Origin: Pseudomonadales bacterium
Lineage (GTDB): Bacteria; Pseudomonadota; Gammaproteobacteria; Pseudomonadales; IMCC2047
DNA length: 64,000 nt
Assembly (NCBI GenBank): GCA_024234615.1
Contig: JACKNY010000001.1
Coordinates: forward strand, 710,501 to 774,500
Direction of reading: 5' to 3'
In this document: positions 1 to 7,911 of the stretch, piece after piece
How positions within the stretch are numbered: the first letter of the stretch is position 1
How the letters are laid out: the number at the start of each line of letters is the position of its first letter
Program-made: the position numbers and the translations under genes
The notes under the pieces: generated by a model
Database searches by the model: none
Seen by the model: the letters and a program-made list of their open reading frames with translations, nothing else
Told to the model about the DNA's origin: nothing

Positions 1-532
1 GCACGCTATGGATTTGATTGCCCTGCCTGGCCTCGACCTGGTCGCCGGCGCGAAGCTGCAAGATATCCGCAGTGGCTTGGGATATCGCAATGCTATTGGG
101 GCTTAACAGTAAAGTACGCCCCGTTTGCGCCGAGAGATTAATGGCGCTGGCGCGAAACTGTTGTTCCGCAAAGGGATCGACGCCGAGCAGGCTATAGCTT
201 CTGTCGCTGATTAATAATTGTCCGGAAACGACTGGGGCGATGTGACGGATGCCGTGCTGGGTGCGTAATTGGCTGTAAAAGGATTCTGGAATTCCCTGCA
301 CGCCGCCCAAGATTGCGTGGGTGGATTTACCGGTTACCATTTCTAGGGAGAGGTCGAAGGAGCGTTTGGCGCTGACGTTTGCCAGATCAACGGCGACCAC
401 CACCGCGACGCCGAGAGCGATACCCAATATGGCTAACCAAGTCTGCCAAGGGTGGCGTGTTAAATGGCGGGTGCTGGTGCGTGTCAGCAATGATCTTAGT
501 AATAATGTTTTTGGCAATAATGTTCTTACCAC
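1..532 (-). CDS. ABC transporter permease, FtsX/MacB type (partial, runs off the left edge)
   Basis: The reverse strand from a GTG at 532 reads open to the window edge for about 177 residues. After a basic N-terminus (LLTRTSTRHLTRHPWQTWL) comes a first membrane helix rich in Ala/Val/Gly (AILGIALGVAVVVAVDL). A periplasmic stretch of MacB_PCD type follows (GIRHIAPVVSGQLL, LLGVDPFAEQQF). This layout is usual for the large permease of LolCDE/MacB/YbbP-like exporters. The GTG overlaps the last codons of the ATPase gene, so the two are translationally coupled and presumably form one transporter. Substrate is unknown, and the C-terminal part lies outside the window. Confidence 0.8.
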   Translation of the reverse strand, partial: MVRTLLPKTLLLRSLLTRTSTRHLTRHPWQTWLAILGIALGVAVVVAVDLANVSAKRSFDLSLEMVTGKSTHAILGGVQGIPESFYSQLRTQHGIRHIAPVVSGQLLISDRSYSLLGVDPFAEQQFRASAINLSAQTGRTLLLSPNSIAISQATADILQLRAGDQVEARQGNQIHSV

Positions 533-1224
533 GCGAAATCACCGGCACGTTCCGCCAATTGGCCCTGCTCCAAGGTCAAAATACGGTTTGCACTTTGTGC
601 CACCGCCTGACTATGGGTGACCAGAATCAGCGTTACGCCCTCCTGCGCCACCAGACGATTGAGCAACGCCATCACGTCGCGGCCAATCTGTGCGTCCAGA
701 TTGCCAGTGGGTTCGTCCGCCAACAATAGCGGTGGTTTGTGCGCCAGTGCGCGGGCAATAGCGACTCGCTGTTGTTCGCCGCCGGAGAGTTGATCGGGGA
801 AGCGTTGGGCATAAGCGGTTAAGCCGACCTGCTCTAATAGCTCGGCCACTCTTGCTTTGGTATCCTGCGCTGACCAGCGATTCAACTCCAAAGCTAAAGC
901 AATATTCTCAGCTACCGTCAGGGTGGGGATTAAATGAAAAAATTGGTAGATCACCCCGATCTGTTGGCGCCTAAACAGCGTGAGCGCGGGTTCGCCTAAC
1001 TGGGTGATCTCTTGCTGAGCAATATGGATTCGGCCCTCGGTTGCCTTGTCTATGCCGCTGATAAGGTTGAGTAAGGTGGACTTGCCGGAGCCACTACGAC
1101 CGAGTAACGCGACGGATTCAGCGGGTTGTACCGCGAGACTGACACGGTCAAGGATGGTGCGAGTGATATCCCCTTCCTTCAGGCTATAAACTAGCTTTTC
1201 GATTTCCACTAACGCTTGCGTCAT
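526..1224 (-). CDS. ABC transporter ATP-binding protein, LolD/MacB-like family
   Basis: A complete 232-aa nucleotide-binding subunit. The Walker A motif GRSGSGKST is near residue 42, the ABC signature LSGGEQQRVAIARAL near 145 and Walker B LLLADEPTGNLDA near 165, with the H-loop in LILVTHSQ near 202. The EPTGNLD form and short length are typical of the lipoprotein-release/macrolide exporter class. In that class the ATPase drives extraction or mechanotransmission by an FtsX-fold permease. Here it lies upstream of and overlaps the partial permease. It is divergent from the YgjP-like gene, with possible overlap of the two 5' ends. The substrate cannot be told from sequence. Confidence 0.92.
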   Translation of the reverse strand: MTQALVEIEKLVYSLKEGDITRTILDRVSLAVQPAESVALLGRSGSGKSTLLNLISGIDKATEGRIHIAQQEITQLGEPALTLFRRQQIGVIYQFFHLIPTLTVAENIALALELNRWSAQDTKARVAELLEQVGLTAYAQRFPDQLSGGEQQRVAIARALAHKPPLLLADEPTGNLDAQIGRDVMALLNRLVAQEGVTLILVTHSQAVAQSANRILTLEQGQLAERAGDFAW

Positions 1225-2046
1225 TCGTATAGGCTCATGATCTCTGGGTTCCCTATGATAACCTTCAATCTGGTATCACTGCACCTTCTGTGCAATGATC
1301 TGTGCAATGGTCGGCGTGACGATTTATTTTTCTCTCAAACGGATGTTATTGAGTTGTTCAAATTTCTATTTAAAACTCCTACGGACACTGTTGGATACCC
1401 TGACTATCTAGTGATCAATCGTCGCAAAGTGAAGTGGGCAAGAATTCAGGTGCATGCCGATGGCAAGGTGCAGATGGTCGTGCCTCTGCACTATACCGAG
1501 CGAGACATCAGCCATTTTTTCCAGCAAAAACAACACTGGATAGAGCAAAAACGGGCTGGCATGCAACGCCCTGCACATGAGGTATTAGGTATTAAAGAGG
1601 GTCAGCTGCTGCTGTTTGGTCGCGGCTATGATTTGTCCGATATCAGGGCGAGTGAGGAAGTGATCGACCACGATCAGCAAATGATCACTAGCCGATACAA
1701 CTTGGCGCAACAGCAACAGCAGGAAAGTTGGTATAGAAAACTTGCCAAAGCCTATCTTTCTGAGCAGATTGAACAACTGGCATACACGCATGGCTATAGC
1801 TTCAGTCGTCTATTTATTCGTGCGCAACGAACGCGTTGGGGTTCCTGCAGTGCGCAGAAAAATATTTCACTGAACTGGAAATTGGTCAAAGCACCGATTC
1901 ATGTGAGTGATTATGTCATCCTGCATGAATTGGCGCATACCCGGATAATGAATCACAGTCCTGCCTTTTGGCGAGAGGTCGAACAACTTGTGCCGGATTA
2001 CCGTGCCGCCAGGACTTGGTTACGAACATACGGTGCTTTTCTTTGA
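1216..2046 (+). CDS. YgjP-like zinc metallohydrolase (DUF45, M48-like fold)
   Basis: The C-terminal half carries the family hallmarks: TRWGSCS, then the zinc site HELAH followed by MNHSPAFW, typical of YgjP/DUF45 proteins. These are gluzincin-fold putative metallopeptidases, found fused or next to restriction or SprT-like proteins elsewhere; their physiological substrate is unknown. Homology appears to begin only around residue 62 (DYLVINRRKVKWARIQVH). The first 60 or so residues do not look like the family. The longest frame also overlaps the divergent ATPase start. A GTG at 1411, just before that block, or ATGs at 1237 and 1255 are alternative starts, none with a convincing Shine-Dalgarno. 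Function call is good; the start is uncertain. Confidence 0.8.
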   Translation: MRHSYRLMISGFPMITFNLVSLHLLCNDLCNGRRDDLFFSQTDVIELFKFLFKTPTDTVGYPDYLVINRRKVKWARIQVHADGKVQMVVPLHYTERDISHFFQQKQHWIEQKRAGMQRPAHEVLGIKEGQLLLFGRGYDLSDIRASEEVIDHDQQMITSRYNLAQQQQQESWYRKLAKAYLSEQIEQLAYTHGYSFSRLFIRAQRTRWGSCSAQKNISLNWKLVKAPIHVSDYVILHELAHTRIMNHSPAFWREVEQLVPDYRAARTWLRTYGAFL

Positions 2047-2127
2047 AGGCGAAGATGAAAACTTTCATAAAGCTTCTAGAATTAGGGAGAGATTCTTCTT
2101 TGCGAGGGCCTACCTCTAGGAGCGAGT

Positions 2128-3273
2128 TTGTTTCGGCTGATTAAAAATATTCTGGTGTTGGTGTTTTTGCTCATATTGCCTTTGGCGGTGAAATTCTATT
2201 ATTCCAGCCCAGAGCAGCGTGCGTATTATATCGCTTGGCTACAGCAGCGCTCTGATATGCCGTTGTTGGAATCGGTGGCTAGAGTCCGGCAAGAAATAGA
2301 GCAGGTTACTGCCGAGCAGTTGATGGCTAGATTCAACCAAAGCGCAGAGGGTTTTCAGCAGATCGATACTTGCGGTAAAACTGAGACTTTGGCGGTAGAA
2401 GAAGCGAGCAGTAGCAAGGTCTATCGCTGGGTGGATGAAGCCGGGCAGGTGCATTTCAGCGATAAGGAACCGGGAAAGTTGGTGAACACTGAACAGATGT
2501 CTGTCCACTATCCGAATCGCAAACGCTATTTCAATTTAAAGCTGATTGAAGATAACGCGTCGCTGCCAGCTTTCACTCGCGACAAAGTCAGCGCCGACAT
2601 GCGCCAAATTTACGGTATTTTATCGCGCGATATGCAGCTCGATCACCTACGTCAGGTAATGCTCAATGTGAGACTGATCGACAGCCAGGAGGCATTCCAG
2701 GCCTATCGCGCCGAGGTGGCGCCGCAAATATCGACTAACTCTGGATTTTATACGAGCAAACATAATGAAGCGGTGGTCTTTCAGGGCGACAACGAGCAGC
2801 AGACGCTGGCGGTGGTGCGGCACGAAGCAACCCATGTGATAGTCGCGGGGCTCTATGGTTACACACCGGTTTGGTTTAACGAGGGCCTGGCAGAATATTT
2901 TGAACACATGCATATTAGTGGGCAGCTTCGGCAGGTAGAACCGGTTACTTTTCATGTCGAACATTTGCGCCAGTTGGTGAATGGCGGGCAATTGATGCCG
3001 TGGCGAGACTATATACAGCTCAAGCCGGATCAATGGTATAGCGGTAATCTCCAAAATCATTATGCCCAGGCTTGGGCACTGGTTTACTTTCTTATGTCCG
3101 AAGATACTGGTAAGCAGCTGCTACAGGGTATGATGAATCAGCTAGCGGAGAATTTTTGCTGGCAGTTTTCGTCAGTTGATTATATCGAGCAGAGTTATCC
3201 CGGCGGATTGGCTGGCTTGGAAGCGGATTGGCGCAAATGGCTGGAGCAGGAGCCGCAGCCACATCGTTACTAA
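2128..3273 (+). CDS. Membrane-anchored DUF4124 protein with gluzincin peptidase-like domain
   Basis: The start is a TTG with a strong AGGAG at 2118-2122. Residues 5-25 form an uncleaved signal/anchor helix (ILVLVFLLILPLAVKFYY). A DUF4124 module follows around residue 95 (VYRWVDEAGQVHFSDKEP). The C-terminal domain has HEATHVIVAG, and about 17 residues later FNEGLAEYFE, the HExxH...E arrangement of DUF1570-like gluzincin peptidases. The catalytic residues are therefore present and the active site should face the periplasm. The gene is 81 bp downstream of the YgjP-like gene on the same strand. Its 3' end is convergent with the 167-aa hypothetical gene. No specific substrate is known. Confidence 0.8.
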   Translation: MFRLIKNILVLVFLLILPLAVKFYYSSPEQRAYYIAWLQQRSDMPLLESVARVRQEIEQVTAEQLMARFNQSAEGFQQIDTCGKTETLAVEEASSSKVYRWVDEAGQVHFSDKEPGKLVNTEQMSVHYPNRKRYFNLKLIEDNASLPAFTRDKVSADMRQIYGILSRDMQLDHLRQVMLNVRLIDSQEAFQAYRAEVAPQISTNSGFYTSKHNEAVVFQGDNEQQTLAVVRHEATHVIVAGLYGYTPVWFNEGLAEYFEHMHISGQLRQVEPVTFHVEHLRQLVNGGQLMPWRDYIQLKPDQWYSGNLQNHYAQAWALVYFLMSEDTGKQLLQGMMNQLAENFCWQFSSVDYIEQSYPGGLAGLEADWRKWLEQEPQPHRY

Positions 3274-3284
3274 GTTTTGTACCC

Positions 3285-3377
3285 TTTATTCCCCCTCTCC
3301 CCCTGGGAGAGGGCTGGGGTGAGGGAGAGAGTGAGTGAGAGCCCTCATCCTAGCCTTCTCCCAAAGGGAGAAGGGAC
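3285..3377. repeat. Dispersed-type inverted repeat between convergent genes, likely bidirectional terminator
   Basis: A CT/GA-rich block (about 3289-3325: CCCCTCTCCCCCTGGGAGAG, then GGCTGGGGTGAGGG) is followed by an imperfect reverse complement of itself (about 3343-3377: CCCTCATCCTAGCCTTCTCC, then CAAAGGGAGAAGGG). Each arm also contains a small hairpin. This resembles the well-known intergenic repeat whose spurious translation reads SPWERAGVRE / HPSLLPKGEG in many proteobacteria. It sits exactly between two convergent genes, where it could fold and stop transcription from both sides. A coding reading of this block is therefore not accepted. Confidence 0.7.
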
Positions 3378-3382
3378 AGAGA

Positions 3383-3886
3383 TCAAATCAGCCTGGAATC
3401 ATAAGCCCAATGCAATAAGGCCTGGCGCTGCTTTTTACGGCAGTTGTGATCAAAAGGTTCGCAATTTTTCCGTATAGCCCCTTCATGCCGGCGTATCGCT
3501 TTCCATCTTTTAATCTGGCGCTGATCTTCCAGTTCAAGGCGACGGCCAAGATAATATCGGCAATACCATTGAAACCATCCGCGTGGATCATCTGCGTATA
3601 TCCAACCCTTTTTGCGCCAATCGCGCAGTGGTAGTGAAGCATCGACGCCAAAATAATTGAGTGAAGGGTTTTTTTGGCGTGGTGAAAGTTTAGCCTGTTT
3701 AAACCAGTCAGCAGGAAACTCTGCCCTGCAATCGGTCAAATATTTGCCGCCGAAAACCCCCAGTTCCAACATCTGTTGCGGGCTTAATTGTGGCCTAAAT
3801 TCCGCATCAAAATCCTCACCCGTCGGTGCGGTTAAGTAATAGACGTAACCCTTTTGCATCCGGTCGTTAACAATAATTTTTCTCAT
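3383..3886 (-). CDS. Conserved hypothetical protein (167 aa), YbgA-associated
   Basis: A soluble, aromatic- and basic-rich protein (NYFGVDASLPLRDWRKKGWI, FQWYCRYYLGRR, IKRWKAIRRHEG) with no signal peptide or membrane segment. Similar proteins of this length are, to my recollection, conserved in proteobacteria and plants without an assigned function. The start ATG overlaps the stop of the upstream DUF523/DUF1722 gene by 4 bp (ATGA), so the two are very probably translated together. The repeated W/Y and RR/KR motifs could suit RNA or nucleotide binding, but that is a guess. It is the last gene of the seven-gene minus-strand cluster. Confidence 0.75.
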   Translation of the reverse strand: MRKIIVNDRMQKGYVYYLTAPTGEDFDAEFRPQLSPQQMLELGVFGGKYLTDCRAEFPADWFKQAKLSPRQKNPSLNYFGVDASLPLRDWRKKGWIYADDPRGWFQWYCRYYLGRRLELEDQRQIKRWKAIRRHEGAIRKNCEPFDHNCRKKQRQALLHWAYDSRLI

Positions 3887-4875
3887 ACATCATTGAGTAG
3901 CATCAGTTCAGCGGGGTGTGGAGCCATATAGTAGGAATTATTAATATACTCGTTGGGACATTTTCTAAAATGATGTCGCAACAGGGTGATGGGGACAATC
4001 AGGGGTAACAGGCCACTCCGATATTGTTCAATGGTTTCACTCAGCTCCTTTTTATCTTCTTTGTCCAGGTCGCGCTTTAAGTAACCCTGTATGTGTTGTA
4101 AGACATTGACATGATTTTTTCTAGTTGCGGGTATTTTCAATATCGTCATTAAAGTCGTCAGATAGCGAGCGCAGAATTCTCCAATATCCCATTGGCTGAT
4201 TGTAGAGACTAACTGGCCTAGACGACGATACTGATGCTGGTCGTGACTCATTAGTATCAGTTTATGCCGGGCGTGGAATTCGGTGATGGCAGCAGCTTTA
4301 ACATTTTGGCTGAGCATTTGTTTCCAGCGCTGAAAGATAAAAACCCGGTGAATAAAATTTTCACGTAAAACGGGGTCGCCGAGTCGTCCTTCTTCCTCTA
4401 TTGGTAAATGTGGAAAATTACTCATCATCTGCTTGGCATACAACCCGACCCCTATCTTTTGCGGTTGTTCATTGCGATAAACTTTTACCCTTTCCATGCC
4501 GCAACTGGGAGAGTCCTTTTTTAAAATATAGCCACAGAGAGATTGTTGCCAGGACTGCTGTTCATTGGCGCATTGGATTAGTTTTTCGGTCACATCCAGT
4601 TCAGGTGTTTTTGTCCCTACACAGAGAATGCGCTCTTGCTGCTCTACCAGCCTGATGGTTTCCCTGGGTACGCCAAGACCGATTGATACCTCGGGACAGA
4701 AAGGATGGAATTCAAAGTATTGGCCAAGGGTTTGGACAATATAGCTATTATTCTTATGGCCGCCATCATAACGTACTTGCTCCCCGAGTAGACAGCTGCT
4801 GATACCAATTTGTATTTTTTGTAAACTGCGGGTCATTTTGTTTCTGTCAAGATACAGCCCTGTTAGACGTTCCAC
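3883..4875 (-). CDS. DUF523-DUF1722 fusion protein, YbgA-like
   Basis: The N-terminal DUF523 part shows ISSCLLGEQVRYDGGHKNN, a CPEVSIGLGVPRETIRL block and KKDSPSCGMERVKVY. The conserved cysteines suggest metal or thiol chemistry. From about residue 190 the DUF1722 domain follows (FHARHKLILMSHDQHQYRRL through a C-terminal LLRHH). The architecture matches E. coli YbgA plus a DUF523 head; YbgA is encoded beside the photolyase gene there, but no photolyase is in this window. The longest frame starts at a GTG (4875) overlapping the hemerythrin gene. An ATG at 4836 (MTRSLQKIQIG) gives the usual family N-terminus. Neither has a clear RBS. Biochemical function is unknown. Confidence 0.85.
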   Translation of the reverse strand: MERLTGLYLDRNKMTRSLQKIQIGISSCLLGEQVRYDGGHKNNSYIVQTLGQYFEFHPFCPEVSIGLGVPRETIRLVEQQERILCVGTKTPELDVTEKLIQCANEQQSWQQSLCGYILKKDSPSCGMERVKVYRNEQPQKIGVGLYAKQMMSNFPHLPIEEEGRLGDPVLRENFIHRVFIFQRWKQMLSQNVKAAAITEFHARHKLILMSHDQHQYRRLGQLVSTISQWDIGEFCARYLTTLMTILKIPATRKNHVNVLQHIQGYLKRDLDKEDKKELSETIEQYRSGLLPLIVPITLLRHHFRKCPNEYINNSYYMAPHPAELMLLNDV

Positions 4876-5330
4876 TTTCTTTTGGATTTAGTGGCGTCGA
4901 AGGTGCTTAGTTGCTGCATGAGGTCAGTGCGATTTTCCTCTAATAACAGGCTTGCCATGGGTAAAAAAATATCTTCTTCTTTTTCATGATGTTTAATCAT
5001 TAGGTTTTCTAAATGTGTCAGGCACTCAAACACATGCTCTGAATCGTGACTTTTAAGCAAACGAGACATATCAGAGACTAAGCGAACAATATTGTCGTGC
5101 TCATCCCGTAAGGCGTCGGTGGGGCCGTTAGGGGTAGGGATTCGGGCGTCATAGGCAGGGTAGAGCACCTCTTCCTCCATCGCCATATGGCCTTTCATAT
5201 GCCAGACCAGTTCACCAAAGGCGGTCTCAGCACTACGCCAGTCTTCCATGCCAACGGCATCCTGGCACTGGGAGAGTAACTCTTCGTACATTGAGTGATC
5301 ATGTACCAACCAATTATCTGAGTTTGTCAT
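4863..5330 (-). CDS. Hemerythrin-like domain protein
   Basis: A 155-aa four-helix protein with the hemerythrin ligand pattern: HDH near residue 10, HMKGHMAMEEEVLYP around 47-59, DEHDNI near 81, and MIKHHEKEEDIFLPM near 113-125. These His/Glu residues would bind a non-heme diiron centre that senses or binds O2, NO or peroxide. The short, soluble form resembles stand-alone bacterial hemerythrin/DUF2249-type proteins. It lies in a cluster with c-type heme proteins. It is separated from the upstream heme gene by about 100 bp, enough for its own promoter, and it touches or overlaps the downstream YbgA-like gene. A redox or NO-related role is inferred. Confidence 0.88.
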   Translation of the reverse strand: MTNSDNWLVHDHSMYEELLSQCQDAVGMEDWRSAETAFGELVWHMKGHMAMEEEVLYPAYDARIPTPNGPTDALRDEHDNIVRLVSDMSRLLKSHDSEHVFECLTHLENLMIKHHEKEEDIFLPMASLLLEENRTDLMQQLSTFDATKSKRKWNV

Positions 5331-5431
5331 AAGGTGAGTCTTCTAATGAATATTGGGGGCTGAGTTAATAGTGCGATTATGCCGTTTGTCGTTGTCAATA
5401 ACGCTCAGTAAGGTATCACCCGCGCAAGATA

Positions 5432-6034
5432 TTATAACGGTTTCGACAGACTGAATGCGCCTCTTATTTGCCCCAGCGAATAGCCGGTCGCTTGATCCTT
5501 TGGGTAGTACTTCTTTAGCGACTGTTCGACTTCGGGCGACAAATGCTGACCATGACAGGCCAAGCAAATTGGCTCTACAGCCTGAGCTTGCATAAACCGA
5601 AAGCGCCCATCTATCTGCTCAGAATAGTTGATTTCGACGACAGCTTCGCCATCCTGCTGGCGCTGGTTAAAGTCTTGTAAAACGTTGTGCTCCCAGGTAT
5701 CTGGTCGGGCGCTTTCATCGTTACGTGGCTGCAAGCTTACGCGTTTAATATCCCAGCCCGTTGCCTGGCTTAAAGTGCGTGCGATCTCAGGTGCGCTGGT
5801 TGCGCAGACTTCAATAGCTTGGAGCGGCCCACCTGTTTGTAATGCCTTTTTGAGTTGGGGTTTTAGCTCGCCGCTAAATTTCTGTACCAGTATCTTAGCC
5901 TGTGTTTGTAATTGCGCCATATCCTCTTTTTGCGGTTGTGCAAATGACAGCGGAGTGGCAATGAGGGAAGCAAGTAAGCTACAGGTTAGCGTTAACTTGA
6001 GTGTAGTTAGTAGTCTGAACGAAGGCTGGGTCAT
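5432..6034 (-). CDS. Periplasmic monoheme DUF3365 (Tll0287-like) protein
   Basis: Residues 1-32 are a signal peptide (LTCSLLASLIATPLSFAQ). The remainder matches DUF3365: an ALQTGGPLQAIEVC segment, a conserved RRVSLQPRN-like stretch (KRVSLQPRNDESARPDTWE), and a single c-type heme site CLACH near residue 163. The C-terminus (GYSLGQIRGAFSLSKPL) is also typical; this domain commonly forms periplasmic sensor or electron-carrier modules. It lies 25 bp after the CxxC hypothetical gene and next to a second monoheme protein. The two hemes probably serve a common periplasmic redox task. No membrane anchor beyond the signal peptide is seen. Confidence 0.87.
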   Translation of the reverse strand: MTQPSFRLLTTLKLTLTCSLLASLIATPLSFAQPQKEDMAQLQTQAKILVQKFSGELKPQLKKALQTGGPLQAIEVCATSAPEIARTLSQATGWDIKRVSLQPRNDESARPDTWEHNVLQDFNQRQQDGEAVVEINYSEQIDGRFRFMQAQAVEPICLACHGQHLSPEVEQSLKKYYPKDQATGYSLGQIRGAFSLSKPL

Positions 6035-6059
6035 GGGTTATTCCGGCTTAATCTATTAA

Positions 6060-6764
6060 TCATTCCTGCAATAAACTTGATGGGTAGCAGGGGTGAACCA
6101 AATGGTTATGCAATAATACATGTAAGTTGATTAAAGGTTCTACCGAGTTGAGACAATCTAGTGCCTGTTGATGGCTGATATTCCATCCATAAGCCAGGTA
6201 GATAAAACGTTGTTTTAGATGATTCAGTTGCTTGAGTCTATGATTGAGTTCTAAACAATTGAAAGTGGCCTTCTCTTGAATGTTTCTCATAGCTGTTTCC
6301 CAATTCATACCGGCTAACTGAGGAAATAGCAGACGTTGCTTTTGCTCGTAGCCTTGGTATTGCGTGAGTAACCTGTTTGTTTTTGGTGTTTCCTGTGTTT
6401 GAGCTAATTGGCTCAGGAGGTGATCCAGCAAAAGCTCTTGTAGAACACCCAAAAATACTAGGATTGAAACTGGATACTGATTCGTAGCCTGTGTGGCTAA
6501 GGTATCAACCACTTCAAGATTTTGTTTCGTCTGATAGGCGTGCTGTATAAAACTAAGGGCAACGGATAGCGAACTGTCGAAATACGGACGCTTTTGGCTT
6601 GGGTCAGCATGGCAAGCTGGGCAACTTATTTCGCTATCATTACCGGGAGTGTTGGCGTGCTGGCGCTCAAACGAATCTTGGTTAAAACTAACCAATCGGC
6701 ATTTTTGACATATTTGCCAGCAAATCAGACTATTTGCGGTAATCACCCCAGTATCGTCTGGCAT
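6060..6764 (-). CDS. Hypothetical protein with N-terminal Cys-pair motif
   Basis: Not recognised. The 234-aa product begins with a possible zinc ribbon: CWQICQKCRL near residues 15-23, and CPACH about 25 residues later. No signal peptide precedes it, so the CPACH is more likely a metal ligand than a heme c site; this is inference. The rest is helical and rich in Leu, Gln and His (LGVLQELLLDHLLSQLAQ, LNHRLKQLNHLKQRFIYLAY), ending in HVLLHNHLVHPC. The gene lies 9 bp after the cytochrome-like gene and 25 bp before the DUF3365 gene, clearly within one transcription unit. An accessory or regulatory role for the heme proteins is possible. Confidence 0.7.
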   Translation of the reverse strand: MPDDTGVITANSLICWQICQKCRLVSFNQDSFERQHANTPGNDSEISCPACHADPSQKRPYFDSSLSVALSFIQHAYQTKQNLEVVDTLATQATNQYPVSILVFLGVLQELLLDHLLSQLAQTQETPKTNRLLTQYQGYEQKQRLLFPQLAGMNWETAMRNIQEKATFNCLELNHRLKQLNHLKQRFIYLAYGWNISHQQALDCLNSVEPLINLHVLLHNHLVHPCYPSSLLQE

Positions 6765-6773
6765 TGCGTTGCT

Positions 6774-7250
6774 TTATTGCACGGGCTGGTTAAATCCAGT
6801 AAATAGGTGGTTAGCGAACGCCGCATGGCAGCTGGTACAGACTTCATTCATTTTGTAGCGATAAAACTGAACCAGCTCGATATTGTGATCTTTTGCAGCG
6901 ACAGCTAATTTCCCCGCATAACCATGAAAGGCTTTATCGTACTGTTTAAAGGGGAGGGGTAACACGGAATGTAATTGCTGCATCTGTTTTTTGCTGAGAG
7001 TCTTTTTCATAATGAAGGTATTTTCGATGCTAGTCGCGAGCTTTTCAATTTCTAACCATTGTGCTGAGATTACTAAAAATACCAAGGATTCCATGGCCTG
7101 TTTTAATTCATTCATTTCTTGTTGAATCAAAGGGCGGATATCTTCAGGCAGAGGTAATGCCCCATGCTGATGTTGTGAATGATCAGTGGTAGGTTCGGCT
7201 GCTAGCGCAAAAGAAAATAGACAAGTGAGGATGAGTAACAGTTTTTTCAT
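6774..7250 (-). CDS. Secreted cytochrome c'/c-556-like monoheme protein
   Basis: The signal peptide (MKKLLLILTCLFSFALAAE) is followed by a His-rich linker (DHSQHQHG) and a four-helix-type domain. The single heme motif CTSCH is near the C-terminus (residues about 140-144), where cytochromes c' and c-556 carry it. Length (158 aa) fits the family. Such proteins bind NO or CO or shuttle electrons in the periplasm. The gene is followed within 9 bp by the Cys-pair hypothetical gene and preceded by the HD gene, 31 bp away. With the DUF3365 protein it gives the cluster two periplasmic monoheme proteins. Confidence 0.82.
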   Translation of the reverse strand: MKKLLLILTCLFSFALAAEPTTDHSQHQHGALPLPEDIRPLIQQEMNELKQAMESLVFLVISAQWLEIEKLATSIENTFIMKKTLSKKQMQQLHSVLPLPFKQYDKAFHGYAGKLAVAAKDHNIELVQFYRYKMNEVCTSCHAAFANHLFTGFNQPVQ

Positions 7251-7281
7251 AAGTTGATGGCCTGAATGGTGAGTTAAATAT

Positions 7282-7854
7282 TTATGGGTGAGCGTTCTGT
7301 ACAGAATTTAACGTGGCGATGGCGTCAAGATAATAAGGCTGTGCTAATTTTCGTATAGTGGAATCAGTAATCCTACCATGCATCCATTGAAACTTAGCAA
7401 TCACATCAGTAACGCCGTGTGAGCCGATGAGTTTCTCTACAAAATACGCTAGATTATTTTCTAAAAAACTCAAGCTATCAACATCCTTGATAAAGTTTTG
7501 GTCTGCTGTGCCACCGACTTCATGCGTCGCAACCAAGGATTGAATACGCTGGATTTGTACTTTATCGACACCCTGTTGGGTCAGATAGTCGCCAATAATT
7601 TCGGCGCCTCTGCGTTGATGGTAACGCAGTGCTTGTGCATCTTGGAAAGGGCGCTTTCGAAAGACCAAATTTGACTCAGAATTGGGTTCAGACCTTTCGA
7701 TGTCATGTGCAACAGCAGCACAACGCAAGGCCTCATCGGCATTAGGGCGAAGCGTTCGCGCCCAATACTCGGTTCGTTCCAGATGTCTGATAATCGCTGG
7801 CTCCGAGCTAAACGCTGTTGTGACGAACTGATGTACCAAGGTATACAAAGACAT
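7282..7854 (-). CDS. HD-domain phosphohydrolase-like protein
   Basis: A soluble 190-aa protein with the HD signature: an N-terminal His in IRHLERTEYWA, the central AHD pair (CAAVAHDIERS) around residue 49, ATHEVGG near 110 and a distal Asp in DVDSLSFLEN. HD proteins hydrolyse phosphoesters such as nucleotides, using divalent metal; the substrate is not apparent. It is the first gene of the minus-strand cluster running to 3383. The spacing upstream is consistent with a promoter between 7855 and 7911, but no strong consensus boxes were found. A signalling nucleotide link to the heme/hemerythrin proteins is possible but unproven. Confidence 0.8.
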   Translation of the reverse strand: MSLYTLVHQFVTTAFSSEPAIIRHLERTEYWARTLRPNADEALRCAAVAHDIERSEPNSESNLVFRKRPFQDAQALRYHQRRGAEIIGDYLTQQGVDKVQIQRIQSLVATHEVGGTADQNFIKDVDSLSFLENNLAYFVEKLIGSHGVTDVIAKFQWMHGRITDSTIRKLAQPYYLDAIATLNSVQNAHP

Positions 7855-7911
7855 AATTATGTTGAACCTAAGACTAAGTATTGAGAATTTAGCAGGATTT
7901 GTTTAGAGCAT

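Noticed and set aside
3277..3477. Open frame reading SPWERAGVRE...HPSLLPKGEG
   Set aside because: It translates a dispersed inverted repeat, a well-known spurious reading, and runs into the convergent gene.
5331..5431. Promoter for the hemerythrin gene (TATAAT on minus strand near 5431)
   Set aside because: The -10-like hexamer lies within the upstream gene's end and has no matching -35.
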